A stretch of DNA of 18,440 nt from NCBI GenBank assembly GCA_900299155.1, contig OMIS01000093.1, positions 1 to 18,440 on the forward strand, given 5' to 3'. This document shows positions 7,227 to 14,203 of the stretch, in pieces (position 1 is the stretch's first letter; each line of letters opens with the position of its first letter). Under the pieces are notes generated by a model. That model saw only the letters and a list, made by a program, of their open reading frames with translations. It ran no database searches and was not told where the DNA came from. Origin of the DNA: a bacterium. Lineage in GTDB: Bacteria > Patescibacteriota > Microgenomatia > UBA1400 > PJMF01. Both the position numbers and the translations under genes were made by a program.

Positions 7227-7643
7227 ATGAAACAGCGATTTTTTAGAGGATTTACATTATTAGAACTTCTGGTGGTGATCTCAATCATTGGTATCTTGGT
7301 GGCGATGGGTGCTGTGGCATATAGTAATGCCCAGAAAAAAGGCAGAGACGCAAAGCGTGTGGGTGATATGAAAGCCATTCAAAGTGCGTTTGAGCAGTAT
7401 TATGCGGTGAATTCCACCTATGATGAAAGCTGCAATACTATGGCACTAGGTGGTGGCTTGCCAGCTCTTCCGAACGACCCGAAACCAGGCTACGTTTACA
7501 ACACCAACAATGGCTGTTCAGTAAATGGCTACTGCATTTGTGCTCAACTTGAAAGTAGTACAGGTAATGCAGACGCACCATCAGGAACCTCTTGTAACTA
7601 TGGTTCTAATACTACTTACTTCTGTGTGAGCCAGCAACAATAG
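7227..7643 (+). CDS. Type IV prepilin, G-type (PilE/GspG-like)
   Basis: Pilin of 138 residues from the ATG at 7227 (142 from 7215). The leader MKQRFFRG is followed by 'FTLLELLVVISIIGILVAMG', with cleavage between Gly8 and Phe9 and Glu at mature position 5. 'KKGRDAKRVGDMKAIQSAFE' and then 'PALPNDPKPGYVYNTNN' follow the usual layout of small G-type pilins, where a helix is followed by a 'DPk.g..Y.Y' turn before the C-terminal strands. Several cysteines are in the C-terminal third ('GCSVNGYCICAQLE', 'TSCNYG', 'YFCVSQQQ'). It opens a tight run of four pilin genes and is related to the next one. It could be a second filament subunit or a minor pilin. Confidence 0.9.
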   Translation: MKQRFFRGFTLLELLVVISIIGILVAMGAVAYSNAQKKGRDAKRVGDMKAIQSAFEQYYAVNSTYDESCNTMALGGGLPALPNDPKPGYVYNTNNGCSVNGYCICAQLESSTGNADAPSGTSCNYGSNTTYFCVSQQQ

Positions 7644-7651
7644 GAGCAGTT

Positions 7652-8056
7652 ATGAATATATATAGAAAAAAAACTGGGTTTACCTTGATTGAGTTGTTGG
7701 TTGTTACTACAATCATTATTGTGCTTGCCACAATTGGGATGGTCAGCTTCACGAGTGCCAGTAAGAGTGCCCGTGATTCCAAGCGTAAAGCAGACATGGA
7801 AACCATCCGTCAAGCGTTGATGCTAAGTAAGCAGCAGACTGGCTCGTATCCTCTCTCATATGAGTCACTTGCTGGTACTTACTTAAGTGAACCAGTTCCG
7901 CGAGATCCTTTGCCAAGTGGTACATACACTTACACCCAGAGCTCAGGCTGTATTTGTGCAGTATCTGAAGTTACTAAGGGAAATAGTAATAATGCTACTT
8001 GTACTAGCTGGAATACTTCTAACACTGGGACGCACATCTGCGCCAAAGGTCTGTAA
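7652..8056 (+). CDS. Type IV prepilin, G-type paralog
   Basis: Pilin of 134 residues with leader MNIYRKKTG and 'FTLIELLVVTTIIIVLATIG', cut between Gly9 and Phe10, Glu at mature position 5. The helix continues with 'SARDSKRKADMETIRQAL', then 'TGSYPLSYESL' and 'VPRDPLPSGTYTYTQSSGCI', the same plan as the gene before it, so the two look like paralogs. Four cysteines occur in the last third. The Shine-Dalgarno AGGAG (7642-7646) overlaps the upstream stop codon TAG and lies 5 bases before the ATG, showing tight coupling to the previous gene. Confidence 0.9.
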   Translation: MNIYRKKTGFTLIELLVVTTIIIVLATIGMVSFTSASKSARDSKRKADMETIRQALMLSKQQTGSYPLSYESLAGTYLSEPVPRDPLPSGTYTYTQSSGCICAVSEVTKGNSNNATCTSWNTSNTGTHICAKGL

Positions 8057-8059
8057 AAG

Positions 8060-8599
8060 ATGCCAAATAAACTGCCTGCCCGGGCTGGGTTCACTCTGAT
8101 TGAACTGCTCATCACCATAAGTATTATGGCACTAGTTATGGGCGGCGGTATCGCAGCATATTTGGCGTTTCAATCCAGACAAGAAGTCCTAGCTGCAGCA
8201 AAGAATATTCAGCAACTTGTGCGTACCACACAAGGTAAGGCTCGAGTAAGAGAAACCCCCACAGATCCAGCCTGCAATGGTGCAAATAAGCTACAAGGAT
8301 ATAGGATTAAGCTAACAGGTGGCTCTATCAGGATTATTGCGCTATGTGGACCTACCTTTGGATCATTTGGAGAATCAGTGGAGGTGTATAGAGAGAACTT
8401 TCCTGCGGGAGTAACCTATTCAGGTAGTAGCCCGACAGATATTGATTACTATACCCTCTATAAAGGCGTATACATTTATCCAAGTGGACCCCCTTCTAGT
8501 ACGCTTGAGTTTATCAGCACAAGTGATTCAAATTTAAAGTATAGGTTTACTGTAAATAATGGCGGCAGTATCTCAGATGTTGAAGCCTACACAAACTAG
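8060..8599 (+). CDS. Minor prepilin, H-type (GspH/FimT-like)
   Basis: A 179-residue prepilin with leader MPNKLPARAG and 'FTLIELLITISIMALVMGGG', cut between Gly10 and Phe11, Glu at mature position 5. After the helix, 'FQSRQEVLAAAKNIQQLVRT' followed by 'QGKARVRE' is the pattern of H-type minor pilins, in which a helix of the form 'aa..l...l..aq..A' is followed by a beta-rich domain. The remainder is beta-strand-like and ends 'GGSISDVEAYTN'. It begins 3 bases after the previous stop, in the same transcript. A role in priming filament assembly at the tip is inferred from the family. Confidence 0.85.
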   Translation: MPNKLPARAGFTLIELLITISIMALVMGGGIAAYLAFQSRQEVLAAAKNIQQLVRTTQGKARVRETPTDPACNGANKLQGYRIKLTGGSIRIIALCGPTFGSFGESVEVYRENFPAGVTYSGSSPTDIDYYTLYKGVYIYPSGPPSSTLEFISTSDSNLKYRFTVNNGGSISDVEAYTN

Positions 8600-8612
8600 A
8601 GTTTAAACAACT

Positions 8613-9113
8613 ATGTATACAAAAATGATGAAACAAGGAAACACTGTTATAGAAGTATTAGTCGCTACAGTCATTGTAGGGCTGATTTTGACGGCTTTAG
8701 CTATAAGCATGACTAGTTCCATTCAAAATAGCTCAGAAGCCCAATATCGGGAAACTGGCACGAGCTTGGCTCAGGATACAATGGAAGTGTTTAGAAAAGA
8801 CAAAAATATCATTTCATGGACTGAGTTTAGTTCTAGCCCAGGAGCAACTCAAATAGCAAGTGCAACGATAGATAGCATTAAGTGTGTCCCCACCACTTTT
8901 ACTACCGTCACTCAAATCACTGGCAGCACGCTTGGTATAGGTCAAATTTCAAGCTGTGCTTCTGTCGTACAGAATAAAATCACCTATAAACGTGCAATCA
9001 GCAAAGTTGTTTCAACAAATTCAGTCAGGATTAAAGTACATGTATATTGGAATGTAGGTACAAACCAAGTCCGTTCTACTTCAATTGAGCAAACGTTCTA
9101 TAAAACACAGTAA
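8613..9113 (+). CDS. Minor prepilin, I-type (GspI/PilV-like)
   Basis: A 166-residue protein with a short leader (MYTKMMKQG) and 'NTVIEVLVATVIVGLILTAL'. Cleavage is expected between Gly9 and Asn10, so mature position 1 would be Asn instead of the usual Phe or Met; Glu at position 5 is kept (Glu14). After the helix, 'GTSLAQDTMEVFRKDKN' recalls the 'LAqe.mE.lR' segment of I-type pilins. It begins 13 bases after the previous stop and has no clear Shine-Dalgarno; starts at Met5 or Met6 are also possible. It is the last plus-strand gene before the convergent junction. Confidence 0.85.
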   Translation: MYTKMMKQGNTVIEVLVATVIVGLILTALAISMTSSIQNSSEAQYRETGTSLAQDTMEVFRKDKNIISWTEFSSSPGATQIASATIDSIKCVPTTFTTVTQITGSTLGIGQISSCASVVQNKITYKRAISKVVSTNSVRIKVHVYWNVGTNQVRSTSIEQTFYKTQ

Positions 9114-9155
9114 CAGGTATCTATAATTACCGCAAAAAATCATAAAAAAGTGGAT

Positions 9156-9182
9156 AAAAAACACACTTTAGCAAACTAAAGT
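9156..9182 (-). terminator. Intrinsic terminator of the minus-strand operon
   Basis: Read on the minus strand, ACTTTAG (9182-9176), loop TTTG and CTAAAGT (9171-9165) form a 7-bp stem, followed by GTG and six T's (9161-9156). It starts 4 bases after the TGA of the 9186-9734 gene. On the plus strand the stem has no T-run, so I see no clear plus-strand terminator in the 72-base convergent gap. Confidence 0.7.
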
Positions 9183-9185
9183 ACC

Positions 9186-9734
9186 TCAAGTATTGCGGAG
9201 TTGAACGGTTGTAGTATAGGTATCAGAAAAGTTGGTTGTATCTTGCTGCCACTGAAGTGTGAAATCTATTTTCACAGATTTCTTTTGTGTTGTACTGCTC
9301 CCATAACAGGTGATATTTGGACTTTGTGGTATCACAAAGCTTGAATTTAGATCAGCTTTAGCATTACTACCATTTTGCACTTTAATTTTGTTGTCTTCAT
9401 ATGAAATAGTAAACTGATTATTTTCTCCATCCTCAATTACGATCGGAGTACTTGCCAGTTGAAAGTTCCCACCCGTACAAGGTAAAGCTGTCCCATTTGT
9501 ATATTTGACATTCTTAGCACTTCTGAATAAAAACTCAAGCTGGCTAATCATGGCTGTGCCTTCTGCTTTGAGTTGTCGGCGGATATTGGTTTGGGCGTTG
9601 CCCACCAAAATCGTCATAAACATAGAGGAAACACTCATAAGTAAGAATATGACCAGGGTAGTAACAACCAGCAGTTCAATTAAGGTAAAACCAGTTGGTG
9701 TACGGCGCTGTTTGGGCAGAGTAAAAATACGCAT
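9186..9734 (-). CDS. Minor prepilin, J-type (GspJ/PilW-like)
   Basis: A 182-residue prepilin with leader MRIFTLPKQRRTPTG and 'FTLIELLVVTTLVIFLLMSV', cut between Gly15 and Phe16, Glu at mature position 5. The helix runs on into 'RRQLKAEGTAMISQLEFLFR', typical of J/PilW-type pilins ('...e....l..el...ir'), then a beta-rich domain ending 'YTTTVQLRNT'. It is encoded convergently to the other minor pilins, as the last gene of the operon that carries the two giant secreted proteins; the gap to the upstream gene is 17 bases. This linkage suggests a direct partnership between this pilin and those proteins at the pilus tip (inference). Which minor class it belongs to is less sure than its being a prepilin. 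Confidence 0.85.
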   Translation of the reverse strand: MRIFTLPKQRRTPTGFTLIELLVVTTLVIFLLMSVSSMFMTILVGNAQTNIRRQLKAEGTAMISQLEFLFRSAKNVKYTNGTALPCTGGNFQLASTPIVIEDGENNQFTISYEDNKIKVQNGSNAKADLNSSFVIPQSPNITCYGSSTTQKKSVKIDFTLQWQQDTTNFSDTYTTTVQLRNT

Positions 9735-9751
9735 AGTACTAGTCTATCTTG

Positions 9752-12700
9752 TTAATTGACTTCTCTCCACACCATTTCTGTGGATTGTAATAATTCTGGA
9801 GTGTTAATAAGAAAATCAGGCCGGTATAAGAAGCTTTCTACTGGTGTAGTGTTATTGCGGATACGACCCAATTGGCCTTTTTCAAAGGTGCGTTTCAGCT
9901 CTACTCCACCCCACCCTACAAATGAGCCAGCGCCGACGAATTTTTTATCATCGCTGCCTGCACTCTGTGTGATTATCCGACCACTGGCGATAAAAACCCC
10001 TTCAACATTTGGTTGCAGACTATTACTGGCCACAAGATCAGAAGTACTGGTATGTCCTACTGTAGGATCAAAGATAATATCGCCAGATACAATAAATGCC
10101 AAAAAACCTCCTGGTTGCACTGTACTGATGGAGTCAGGTGTTTGTGAGAACGTCAGGTTGCCGTTTACAAATATTACACGCTTTTCACCAGAGGAAATAT
10201 TCCAGGTTTGGCTAGGGTTAAATGTCAAGTCACCATTTCTATAGGATACTTTCGCCCCACGTATTTCAGTCCCTGCAGGGATCTTAGCAAGTGTATCGAT
10301 ATACGAAGTAGTAATGTCCGCAGTTGGTGTTTCTCCAAGTTTATTCATGAAAAATGTGTAATCTTCATGTGTGATCTTGGTCTTGGCATCTACACCGTTA
10401 TTGGCGCGTGCTGAGTCTAAACGATCTGTCCACCACCCTTCTAGATCAAGTAACGCACCTCCAGAATATGGGATTCCGGCACTGGTATCAGAGCCATTGA
10501 TTAGTTTTCTAATAAGATATGGCTCGCAGTAATCTCCTGTATCCTCACAATCTTTATTTTTCTTACTCTTTCCCTCCACTGGCAACGCTGAGCGAATGCC
10601 AGCATGACCATAGACTAAGCCGCCACGTGCCTGCCACCAAGAGTCAAATTTCAGGTTATATGATTCAAGGAAAAAGTGGGCAGTTGTGGTCGGTCCAGCT
10701 GTGCGAGGTCTCTGGCAAGCCCCAGTGGAATCCGCAGGATTACAGGCAGAACAAACTAAAGTCTCGGATTGCCCAGCTTGATCAAACTTAAGCCGAGGAG
10801 AAATATAGTCACGCGTTATTGGGGAGACTGTAATGGAGTACCCAGTACTGGTTGCTGGGCTAGAGTAATCTTGGTTTGTTTGGCTATCAGTAATCGTCAC
10901 TACTGAACTCGAGCTGAGTGAAACTGGCTGCGCATTGGTCAATGAACAGGAATCTGATTTATAGAAATTTCCCGCAAAAACTGCGTTTAAATCTGTAGGT
11001 GGATTAGTTGGCCAACCTGGATTATTGGGCGGGGTGACGGTAGGATCTGCAGGACTACCATATACCTCAACGGATGCAGGACAGGTCAAATTTAAACTAC
11101 GGATAGCAATAACAACTTTTCCTGAATTAAGAAGTGCTTGTGGTAACGTAACTTGAGTTGAGTAGATATGTGCTGGGTTACCTTGTGCTGCAGGCGTTGT
11201 GAAGAAGACAACATCTTGAGCCCCCGCAGTGTAGGCGGCAGCTGCCTGTGCAGCAGTAGCATAGGCAGTAGTTGAGTAGATCACTGTTTGATACGAATCA
11301 ACATATGATGCTTGGGTATTAGTTGAGGATTGTTGTCGCCAAGAAATAGTTACTGCATTATTAGAAACTGTTAGTGGTTCTCCAATTTTGGGTTGGAGCA
11401 TCTCCACTTGGTTTGGAGTACCTCTACTACTCCCTACTGAACAGCTCCCGTTACAGCCATCAGGACTCCCCGATAAACTACAAACACCACAGTTCGGTAC
11501 ACAGACAGGATTCTGTACACATGCCTGGGCTCCAATCTTTATTGCCGCACTTGCTGCGGGATTACTGACAATAGTGTTGCCAAAAAAGCTCGTCTCAATT
11601 TTCGTGGAAACAGTGAAATCCTGTGAAAAGTTATTTTGAGTGACCCAAGTTTCCAAATCAGAGAGTCGTTTCTGATTTGCTTTACTGCCACCAATCACCT
11701 GGGTGTTGTCCCATGCAAAAGAAATTTGATTAGTACTCAGTGTTGTGAATGTGGCAATCTCATATGCGAATTGATCCCCATCTTGTGGTGCTCGTTTGTT
11801 GGTATCCCAATCAGACCACGATGGTGTGCCTAGGAAATTGCGAAGATTCGCAGCAGCGGCATTCCACTCTAGGTGAAGGTAGAAGACAACTCTCTGAAGT
11901 GAAAGTGTTTTTGTATCAATATTGCCTAGTACTAAATTGTATGAAAGTGGCTGAGTGCTAGTTCTTGTTACACAAGAAGCCAGAAGGTCTGCGGTGGCTC
12001 GCTCTGGTGTCTGACTACAAGCTTGAAAGGTAATATCCTTTGCGCTACTGAGTCGTGATCCATCCCAGAGTACAACACTATACGGAATGTTGGGTTTCAA
12101 TATAAGTGGGTTTGGCGTCTGTGGACTGCGCGGGAAAAAACCACTGGGTGCAGTTAGTGAGGTCGCACCTCTTGTTTCTTTACTCCAAAATCTCCCCAGG
12201 CTGGAGTCCCAGCGGTTGGCAGCTTGTGAGTCAGATATGGCCACAGTAGTAACAGGTACTGTTGGAGTATTCCAATCTACACGCAAAATATCCCCAGCTT
12301 GTTGGGTAGTATTGGGGACGACACAACTCAGTGCCGTTAGTTTGGGTTCAGGCACTACCACGGGCGTGCTCTGTTTTTCTACCGTCCAGGTGACGTTTCT
12401 AATATGAACGTGTTGTTCAGTACTAGTAGCTCCTGCTGCTGTCTTTCTACTAATATTCAGATATAAGCTGGAAATTGGTTCATTGATATCAAAGGTATGT
12501 ACGACATAGCAGTCAGCATCCTGGCTAGCATTTTGTGGGTAGTGATGATCATTTATCTTAGTCTTGAAGTTTAAATCTCCACAGCGGGCACCATTTGCTG
12601 TCTTGATATCGATATTAGAGAGTATATTGGGTTGCTGGTTTGCATTTTTGCGCAAGTCAAAAACTAAAGATTCATCATGATCATGAAGTTCAATAGAAAC

Positions 12701-12973
12701 TTTTTGCACTAGCCGTGAACCGTTTGCACTATCAGGTACGGGCAGTGGAACTACAATTCTTGCATTTTCTGCGTTTGTATTGCTGTTGCCATAAGTAGGA
12801 TCAAAAAAGTTAAGCCTACCAACATTCCCCGCTGTATCATCACTAAAGTTCTGAGTGACAGTTTCATATACTTGTGCCTGAGCTTGATTCACTTGGTGAA
12901 AAAACATGGTGGCACAGATACAAACTGCTAGCAAGTACTTTGTAAAGCTGAGTGGAAGGCGTGAAAATTGCAT
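9752..12973 (-). CDS. Large secreted multidomain protein, candidate pilus-associated adhesin (paralog 1)
   Basis: I know of no named family. The 1073 residues begin with a Sec signal peptide (hydrophobic about 13-25, likely cut after Ala33 in 'QAQAQVY'). No lipobox or C-terminal membrane anchor is seen. Residues about 35-205 look like a beta-sandwich; 210-490 hold further beta-rich segments with scattered cysteines. A cysteine motif 'CVPNCGVCSLSG' occurs near 494, then a fibronectin-like segment (about 524-630). From about 778 ('SWWQARGGLVYG') to the end is a module with repeated strands such as 'GDLTFNPSQTWNI', 'VIFVNGNLTF' and 'GGFLAFIVSGDIIF', closing with 'LYRPDFLINTPELLQ'. The last 580 residues or so match the 14204-18004 protein. 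The ATG follows the upstream stop by 3 bases, with AGGAG 11 bases before it. Confidence 0.85.
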   Translation of the reverse strand: MQFSRLPLSFTKYLLAVCICATMFFHQVNQAQAQVYETVTQNFSDDTAGNVGRLNFFDPTYGNSNTNAENARIVVPLPVPDSANGSRLVQKVSIELHDHDESLVFDLRKNANQQPNILSNIDIKTANGARCGDLNFKTKINDHHYPQNASQDADCYVVHTFDINEPISSLYLNISRKTAAGATSTEQHVHIRNVTWTVEKQSTPVVVPEPKLTALSCVVPNTTQQAGDILRVDWNTPTVPVTTVAISDSQAANRWDSSLGRFWSKETRGATSLTAPSGFFPRSPQTPNPLILKPNIPYSVVLWDGSRLSSAKDITFQACSQTPERATADLLASCVTRTSTQPLSYNLVLGNIDTKTLSLQRVVFYLHLEWNAAAANLRNFLGTPSWSDWDTNKRAPQDGDQFAYEIATFTTLSTNQISFAWDNTQVIGGSKANQKRLSDLETWVTQNNFSQDFTVSTKIETSFFGNTIVSNPAASAAIKIGAQACVQNPVCVPNCGVCSLSGSPDGCNGSCSVGSSRGTPNQVEMLQPKIGEPLTVSNNAVTISWRQQSSTNTQASYVDSYQTVIYSTTAYATAAQAAAAYTAGAQDVVFFTTPAAQGNPAHIYSTQVTLPQALLNSGKVVIAIRSLNLTCPASVEVYGSPADPTVTPPNNPGWPTNPPTDLNAVFAGNFYKSDSCSLTNAQPVSLSSSSVVTITDSQTNQDYSSPATSTGYSITVSPITRDYISPRLKFDQAGQSETLVCSACNPADSTGACQRPRTAGPTTTAHFFLESYNLKFDSWWQARGGLVYGHAGIRSALPVEGKSKKNKDCEDTGDYCEPYLIRKLINGSDTSAGIPYSGGALLDLEGWWTDRLDSARANNGVDAKTKITHEDYTFFMNKLGETPTADITTSYIDTLAKIPAGTEIRGAKVSYRNGDLTFNPSQTWNISSGEKRVIFVNGNLTFSQTPDSISTVQPGGFLAFIVSGDIIFDPTVGHTSTSDLVASNSLQPNVEGVFIASGRIITQSAGSDDKKFVGAGSFVGWGGVELKRTFEKGQLGRIRNNTTPVESFLYRPDFLINTPELLQSTEMVWREVN

Positions 12974-12976
12974 AGT

Positions 12977-14119
12977 CTACAAGACTCCTAGTAACTGACT
13001 GCCAGTGGGTATGTTACTAAATACTTGGCTGGTACCTTCATATATTTTGATAAAGTGATAGCTTGTGGAAGCTTCAGAGTGGCCTGTTTCATCGGCACGC
13101 GTGCTAATAATTGCAGCAGCTTCCCCTGAAGGTGAAAAGTGAATCGCCTGAGAACCTGGAAGTGTTAGGGCATACAGCTCTACTCCTGTATCAGAATAGA
13201 AAGTAATAATTTTTTCAGTAATCGCGGTATTTGAGTACTGAATGGTAGCAAAAACTTTTCCATCTGCTGACCAAACAATAGTTGGTTCAAAGCTATGTCC
13301 TGATTTAGGGAGCAGTGTGGCTATAGGTGTTTGAGAGGATATACTGGCGAGCTCATAAGTATCTCCAGCCATACGCACTACTTTTTGCCGAGGTCCCATG
13401 AACTGAACTTCAGCAGTATCTATAAGATCATAATTCTGATTGCTGTTAAAGCGTTTTCCACTAATCTTCTGTGTCTCTGCAGTGATATGTGTGAAAATTA
13501 CTTCATTCTGTGCAGCATCGTACCCCAATATCTTCAAGGATTGGGTAGTAACTGTGCCAAAGTTTTGGTATTTTAGGGAGTCGAGCGCGAGCGTAGCGAG
13601 CGCATACTCAGTAGTGTCCGTAGTTTCAGCAGATTGGGTTTTGTCGGTAATTCGCAGTACTGCCATCGCATTTTCCCCGATCACTACTTGCGATACTGTT
13701 TTATCTGCATTCCCGATCATTTTTTCCAGACTTTCGTCCAGTCTTTGTAGTGTGTCTTTTTGCCAGTTCACCAAATACCAATGCCGCTTCTGAGTCTCAG
13801 CAGCTTGCGTCATGATAATCCAAAAATTGCCATCTGCTGATTGAGTCATCTGCTGGACTGGATCGAGTAATTTATCAAAAGAGCCAGCGAGTGAGGCTAC
13901 TTCCCCACTGTTCACTGACATGAGTTGTACCCCAGTCGGAGTAGAAAAAATGACGCTGTCCGCTCTCTGGGGTTGTTTTCTGCCAATCTCTTGTAATTCC
14001 TGCAATGGTTTATCTTGTGTAATGAGTGATTTTGAAGTGTGTGAGAATATCCACCAAGCTCCAACTCCGATCAGGCCAACTCCCACAACCACTAACAACA
14101 CAAGGACTATTTTTTTCAT
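12977..14119 (-). CDS. Membrane-anchored beta-propeller-like protein
   Basis: Unrecognised gene of 380 residues from the ATG at 14119 (386 from 14137). The N-terminus 'MKKIVLVLLVVVGVGLIGVG' is a signal anchor, leaving the body outside. The rest reads as repeated four-stranded blades. The clearest is near the C-terminus: 'IVWSADGKVFATIQYS', then 'IITFYSDTGVELYALTL', then 'AIHFSPSGEAAAIIST', which follows the WD40/TolB pattern of 'W/FSpDGk.la' plus a strand with 'D..G'. Earlier blades are degenerate ('MTQSADGNFWIIMT'). There are no catalytic motifs that I recognise. It lies between the two giant secreted proteins, 3 bases from the downstream one, so they are co-transcribed. A link to the propeller half of PilY1-type tip proteins is an analogy only. 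A GC-rich iterated motif inside it encodes 'ALATLALDS'. Confidence 0.75.
   Translation of the reverse strand: MKKIVLVLLVVVGVGLIGVGAWWIFSHTSKSLITQDKPLQELQEIGRKQPQRADSVIFSTPTGVQLMSVNSGEVASLAGSFDKLLDPVQQMTQSADGNFWIIMTQAAETQKRHWYLVNWQKDTLQRLDESLEKMIGNADKTVSQVVIGENAMAVLRITDKTQSAETTDTTEYALATLALDSLKYQNFGTVTTQSLKILGYDAAQNEVIFTHITAETQKISGKRFNSNQNYDLIDTAEVQFMGPRQKVVRMAGDTYELASISSQTPIATLLPKSGHSFEPTIVWSADGKVFATIQYSNTAITEKIITFYSDTGVELYALTLPGSQAIHFSPSGEAAAIISTRADETGHSEASTSYHFIKIYEGTSQVFSNIPTGSQLLGVL
13583..13603. repeat. GC-rich iterated GAGCG motif inside a gene
   Basis: On the plus strand the stretch at 13583-13603 contains GAGCGC, GAGCGTA, then GCGAGCGC: three copies of GAGCG in 21 bases, with no A/T except within the units. 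The surrounding gene is AT-leaning. It is in frame and codes for Ala/Leu-rich residues in the propeller-like protein. No other copy was noticed in the window. Confidence 0.5.
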
Positions 14120-14203
14120 ACTATGCGTATCCAGCATACTGAAAACTAGGGGTACTCCGCAAGTACTAGAGAGAAATATGAACTTCTGTTTCAGACTACC
14201 TAT

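Noticed and set aside
4781..7310. Near-identical nucleotide stretches coding 'VISIIGIL' in the 4694 and 7227 pilins as a possible recombination repeat
   Set aside because: Explained by the strongly conserved pilin N-terminal helix; similarity stops outside it, so it is not a separate repeat element.
9114..9185. Plus-strand terminator after the I-type pilin
   Set aside because: The only good hairpin there (9165-9182) is followed by T's on the minus strand only; GGTA/TACC near 9117-9132 is too short.
12087..12407. 106-codon plus-strand open frame within the 1073-residue protein gene
   Set aside because: Shadow frame opposite a long coding region with signal peptide and paralog; no ribosome binding site or recognisable motif.
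13440..13793. 117-codon plus-strand open frame opposite the propeller-like gene
   Set aside because: Shadow frame; the cysteine- and serine-heavy composition is what an antisense reading of the gene gives.
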